Assembly: GCA_016946835.1 (NCBI GenBank)
Contig: JACVTC010000032.1
Coordinates: 1,144,501 to 1,175,000, forward strand
Origin: Neocallimastix lanati (nom. inval.)
Taxonomy: Eukaryota; Neocallimastigomycota; Neocallimastigomycetes; Neocallimastigales; Neocallimastigaceae
DNA: 30,500 nucleotides
Reading direction: 5' to 3'
The notes under the pieces were generated by a model that ran no database searches, was not told where the DNA came from, and was given only the letters and a program-made list of their open reading frames with translations. Below are positions 26,234 through 30,500 of this stretch, piece by piece. The position numbers and the translations under genes were made by a program. Positions within the stretch are counted from its first letter, which is position 1. Each line of letters starts with the position of its first letter.

Positions 26234-29200
26234 ATGTTTAATAAATTTAAATCAATATTTACACCAAAAAAACAAAAAAAGCAAAATTTAAAGTATTCAC
26301 CATATGAAAGAAAAAGTCCAAGAATCTTAAATAAAATTAAAGTAATATAAATAATTTGTATTAATATTAAATTTAAAGAAATTTAATTTCTCATCTAATT
26401 TCAAATAATTTAAAGTAATAATTATTTTAATTTATATTAAAATTTATTTCATTGTTTTAATTTATATTATTATAAAAAAACATTATATATAAAAACAAAA
26501 GGAAGCAAATGATGAACAAAAGCCTGTAGAAGTAGCTGAATTTGAATTTGACAAACCAATATCAAAAGTATATAAAATTTAATTAAAATCAAATTTTATT
26601 TTGCTTGAACAATACATATTAAAAATTTAACATCTTAATTTAAAATATTTATTTTTATAATTATATTTATATTTATTAATAATAAATATAATATATAATA
26701 TAATTATATTAAAAAAGAATTCATTAATAAATGAAAAACAAGATGAAAAGTTCATTGAAAAGGAAAAAAAAGTTACAGAAAAAGAAAATATTAATATTAA
26801 AAAAGTAGAAGATAAAAATGAAGTTCAAAATTCAAATGTTATTAAAGAAGTAGAAATTAATTCTTTAAAGGGTACTAATTTAATATATTATATATATATA
26901 TATTAATATTAATAAATGAAATATGAATTAACAATTAATATAATATTTATTTAAATTGTTATATAAATTTTCCAAACTAAAGATAAAAAAGAAGAAAAAA
27001 AGAAAATGGATGTTGAAGACGAAACAAAGAAGGTTTAAAAAAAAATAATGTATATAAATTGAAATTAAACTATTAAAAAGATTATAAATAATAAAATATA
27101 ATAATAAATATTATATAATTTATTATATTAATCAATTCAGAGTAAAAGAATAAAATTAAATACTTTTCATTATTATGGAACGGGATATAGTAGAAATAGC
27201 CAACCTTATTTGTCAGCAAGGAAATTACAGACTAAAAAATCTTCAGTTTTATTCTATAAAAAAAAATTAACAAATGTTGATAAAGAAAACCTAAATACTA
27301 TTAAGTCAGGTACATATAAATTTTTATACATTCAATAATAATTATCAATTTTGTATTAAGACATTTATTAATAATATATATATATATTTTACATCAGTAC
27401 CAGAAATTAGTAATACTGCAAAATTAATTTTTGAAGTTGTTGAAAAAGAAGAAAATAAATATAAGAATCCTTTGAAAATGAAGAAATTAGAAAAGGTTTA
27501 TATTTTTTAAAATATATTTCTTTCATATTTTTGAGATATAAAAAATATATATTAATTTTATATTAATAAAAAATATTTTTTCTGCAAATAGAAATCAAAA
27601 TCAATTTCTTCGGAGAAGAAAAATGTTAATAATAATGAATCAGAAGCACACAATAAAAAAACGTAACAAATATTTAATAATTCATTAGTTCAAAAGTTAT
27701 AATTAAAATCTATTATATTATATATATTTTTTAATTGAAGTATTAATTTTGTTATAAAATTATTATTTTTATATATTTATTTATTTATAGTAATTTAAAG
27801 AATATTAAAAGAATAACACCTGAAAATTTTTCAAAGCAAACAGATTTACACGTAAATAATAGAATTGAATTAAATTAAGATTAATTAAAAATTATATTAT
27901 ATATTATAATTAACATAATTGTTATAAATTTAGTTTACATTTGTTAGACAATCATCATCATATGCTTCTCATCCAGATATTTTAGTACTCACTAAAAAGT
28001 TAAGTTCAGATGATTCAATATTACCAAAATTTTCATTTGAAAGGAAAAGTTCCAGTTATTCGTTTTATGGATCAGATGATGGAGAAAAACCTAAAGCCAG
28101 TATTGGTAAAAAAGATTCATCTTTAAAATCTACTACATTAGGATTCAATTGGGCTGCCGCCGGTATTGCAAAACCAACTTTAGCTGCTGATGAATGGAAA
28201 TGCAACGTTTGTGATGTTAAAAATAAGAATACTGATGATAAATGTGTTTGTTGTGAAGAACCAAATCCAAATAAAAAGTCCTCTGACAAACCAAAAGAAC
28301 TACCAAAGTTTACTTTTGGTTCATCTTCTGGTAACTCAACTATTACTTTTGGTAAACCAGCTGAAACCAAAACTGATAATAAATCATCAGAAACTAAAAG
28401 TGATGATAAACCAACATTAAATGGATTTAATTGGGCAGCTGCTGGTATGACCAAGCCAACTCTCGCTGCAGATGAATGGAAATGCAGTGTTTGTGATGCT
28501 AAAAATAAGAATACTGATGATAAATGTGTTTGTTGTGAAGAACCAAATCCAAATAAAAAGTCCTCTGACAAACCAAAAGAACCACCAAAGTTTACTTTTG
28601 GTTCATCTTCTGGTAACTCAACTATTACTTTTGGTAAACCAGCTGAAACCAAAACTGATAATAAATCATCAGAAACTAAAAGTGATGATAAACCAACATT
28701 AAATGGATTTAATTGGGCAGCTGCTGGTATGACCAAGCCAACTCTTGCTGCAGATGAATGGAAATGCAGTGTTTGTGATGCTAAAAATAAGAATACTGAT
28801 GATAAATGTGTTTGTTGTGAAGAACCAAATCCAAATAAAAAGTCCTCTGACAAACCAAAAGAACCACCAAAGTTTACTTTTGGTTCATCTTCTGGTAACT
28901 CAACTATTACTTTTGGTAAACCAGCTGAAACCAAAACTGATAATAAATCATCAGAAACTAAAAGTGATGATAAACCAACATTAAATGGATTTAATTGGGC
29001 AGCTGCTGGTATGACCAAGCCAACTCTTGCTGCAGATGAATGGAAATGCAGTGTTTGTGATGCTAAAAATAAGAATACTGATGATAAATGTGTTTGTTGT
29101 GAAGAACCAAATCCAAATAAAAAGTCCTCTGACAAACCAAAAGAACTACCAAAGTTTACTTTTGGTTCATCTTCTGGTAACTCAACTATTACTTTTGGTA

Positions 29201-30345
29201 AACCAGCTGAAACCAAAACTGATAATAAATCATCAGAAACTAAAAGTGATGATAAACCAACATTAAATGGATTTAATTGGGCAGCTGCTGGTATGACCAA
29301 GCCAACTCTTGCTGCAGATGAATGGAAATGCAGTGTTTGTGATGCTAAAAATAAGAATACTGATGATAAATGTGTTTGTTGTGAAGAACCAAATCCAAAT
29401 AAAAAGTCCTCTGACAAACCAAAAGAACCACCAAAATTTACTTTTGGTTCATCTTCTGGTAACTCAATTATTACTTTTGGTAAACCAGCTGAAACCAAAA
29501 CTGATAATAAATCATCAGAAACTAAAAGTGATGATAAACCAACATTAAATGGATTTAATTGGGCAGCTGCTGGTATGACCAAGCCAACTCTTGCTGCAGA
29601 TGAATGGAAATGCAGTGTTTGTGATGCTAAAAATAAGAATACTGATGATAAATGTGTTTGTTGTGAAGAACCAAATCCAAATAAAAAGTCCTCTGACAAA
29701 CCAAAAGAACCACCAAAATTTACTTTTGGTTCATCTTCTGGTAACTCAATTATTACTTTTGGTAAACCAGCTGAAACCAAAACTGATAATAAATCATCAG
29801 AAACTAAAAGTGATGATAAACCAACATTAAATGGATTTAATTGGGCAGCTGCTGGTATGACCAAGCCAACTCTTGCTGCAGATGAATGGAAATGCAGTGT
29901 TTGTGATGCTAAAAATAAGAATACTGATGATAAATGTGTTTGTTGTGAAGAACCAAATCCAAATAAAAAGGTTTCCGATAAGCCAAAAGAACCATCAAAG
30001 TTTACATTCGGTTCTTCCTCATCAATTATTACATTTGGTTCTACAAATAATTCGTCCGCTATAACTTTTGGACAATCAAATAATTCTACTTTTAAAACCA
30101 CTTCTGGTTTTGGTTTTGGTCAACCATTTGGTTCCGCTGTTAATGGTTCATCCAATACTTTTACCTTTGGCAATGCTACTACTTCTACATCATCCTCAAA
30201 ACCAAAAGATAATTTAGTTAATGATAACTCTGCTAATGATGATATTAAAAGAACCACCACTGGATTTTCATTTAGCACCTCTAATTCAAAATCAAGCAGC
30301 AATTTTTCATCTGTTAATACATCAAGTGATAATAGCAAAAAATAG
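26234..30345 (+). CDS. Nup153-like nuclear-basket nucleoporin: seven RanBP2-type zinc fingers and an FG-repeat tail
   Basis: Exons: join(26234..26341, 26502..26567, 26718..26871, 26983..27032, 27141..27309, 27398..27495, 27592..27662, 27791..27851, 27934..30345), 1062 residues, stop TAG. The N-terminal part (1-345) is Lys/Ser/Asn-rich and probably disordered. It starts with MFNKFKSIFTPKK, a short basic, possibly amphipathic segment, and holds FHYYGTGYSRN in exon 5. Next come seven fingers with Cys-X2-Cys-X10-Cys-X2-Cys spacing (first Cys at about residue 349), one every 94 residues, each preceded by DEWK. Between fingers each unit has two FG motifs (KFTFGSSS, TITFGK or IITFGK). The tail (from about 945) adds about eight FGs. 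RanBP2-type fingers in Nup153 bind Ran and FG motifs bind transport receptors, so a role at the nuclear pore is the best reading. Exons 2-4 use A-rich AAG acceptors and are less sure than the last exon. Confidence 0.86.
28139..29970 (+). repeat. 282-bp coding tandem repeat (RanBP2 zinc finger plus FG linker), seven fingers
   Basis: The first zinc-binding codon of the fingers falls at 28201, 28483, 28765, 29047, 29329, 29611 and 29893, an exact 282-bp step (94 codons). Copy 1 is the most diverged (NVCDVKN, and IAKP in place of MTKP). Copies 2-6 differ at only a few bases. Copy 7 passes into unique sequence after PNPNKK. Because the unit length is a multiple of three, other frames on both strands also stay open and give repeated shadow ORFs. 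Confidence 0.97.
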
Positions 30346-30500
30346 GTTCATTCTAAATCATAGTATATCATAGATATTTAGAAAAATAAAAATATTCATA
30401 ATAATAATAAATAATGAAATAATTAAAAAAATTAGAAAATTAAATAATATTCATAATGATAGAAATAGAAAATAGAAATAATAATAAATGAAAAAAATGA
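30346..30500. other. 3' flank of the nucleoporin gene
   Basis: A/T-rich sequence after the TAG stop, with a few AATAAT and TTCATAAT repeats. It is probably 3' UTR and terminator sequence. Nothing else can be supported before the window ends. Confidence 0.5.

Noticed and set aside
28139-29970. Regular repeats as a possible CRISPR-like array
   Set aside because: The 282-bp units abut with no variable spacers and are in-frame coding sequence of a eukaryotic gene.
28065-30101. 678-codon ORF antisense to the zinc-finger array, and the 63-79 codon ORFs in another forward frame
   Set aside because: The 282-bp unit is a multiple of three, so any frame open in one copy is open in all. None has a family match, while the forward frame has all zinc ligands and FG motifs.

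Overview
The window is a 30.5 kb piece of an extremely A+T-rich eukaryotic nuclear genome. It carries five intron-rich protein genes: three on the minus strand (left third) and two on the plus strand (right two thirds). I traced 49 introns by joining exons so that reading phase is kept and the encoded protein matches a known family across each junction. All begin with GT; 32 end in TAG, 13 in AAG and 4 in CAG. The standard genetic code is used: the four complete genes stop at TAA or TAG, and none has an in-frame stop. A flagellar (axonemal) dynein heavy chain means a lineage with cilia or zoospores. A VAC1/PEP7-type protein with two FYVE-like fingers is a fungal-style architecture. Together with homopolymers and A/T microsatellites in the introns, this best fits an anaerobic gut fungus (Neocallimastigomycota). 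That placement is inference.

Layout. 1-2492, minus: 5' part of a PRP28/DDX23-type spliceosomal DEAD-box helicase; the helicase core lies off the left edge. 3027-6046, minus: complete VAC1/PEP7/rabenosyn-5-like endosomal tether. 6387-10995, minus: complete MutL homologue of the MLH2 / human PMS1 type, with one intron of 1.4 kb filled by an AAAAT/ATTTT pentanucleotide array. 11572-25701, plus: complete axonemal inner-arm dynein heavy chain of the DNAH3/7/12 group, 17 exons and about 4022 residues. 26234-30345, plus: Nup153-like nuclear-basket nucleoporin with seven near-identical RanBP2-type zinc fingers in a 282-bp coding tandem repeat, followed by an FG-rich tail.

The genes serve unrelated housekeeping jobs (splicing, endosomal traffic, mismatch repair, motility, nuclear transport), as expected for ordinary eukaryotic gene order. 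The MLH2-like and dynein genes are divergent and share a 576-bp upstream region. I found no RNA gene, transposon coding region, CRISPR array or prokaryote-like operon. The most notable items are the zinc-finger array of the nucleoporin, the pentanucleotide array and its duplicated linker, a perfect intronic hairpin, a second internal RS tract in the PRP28 homologue, and the frequent AAG splice acceptors.
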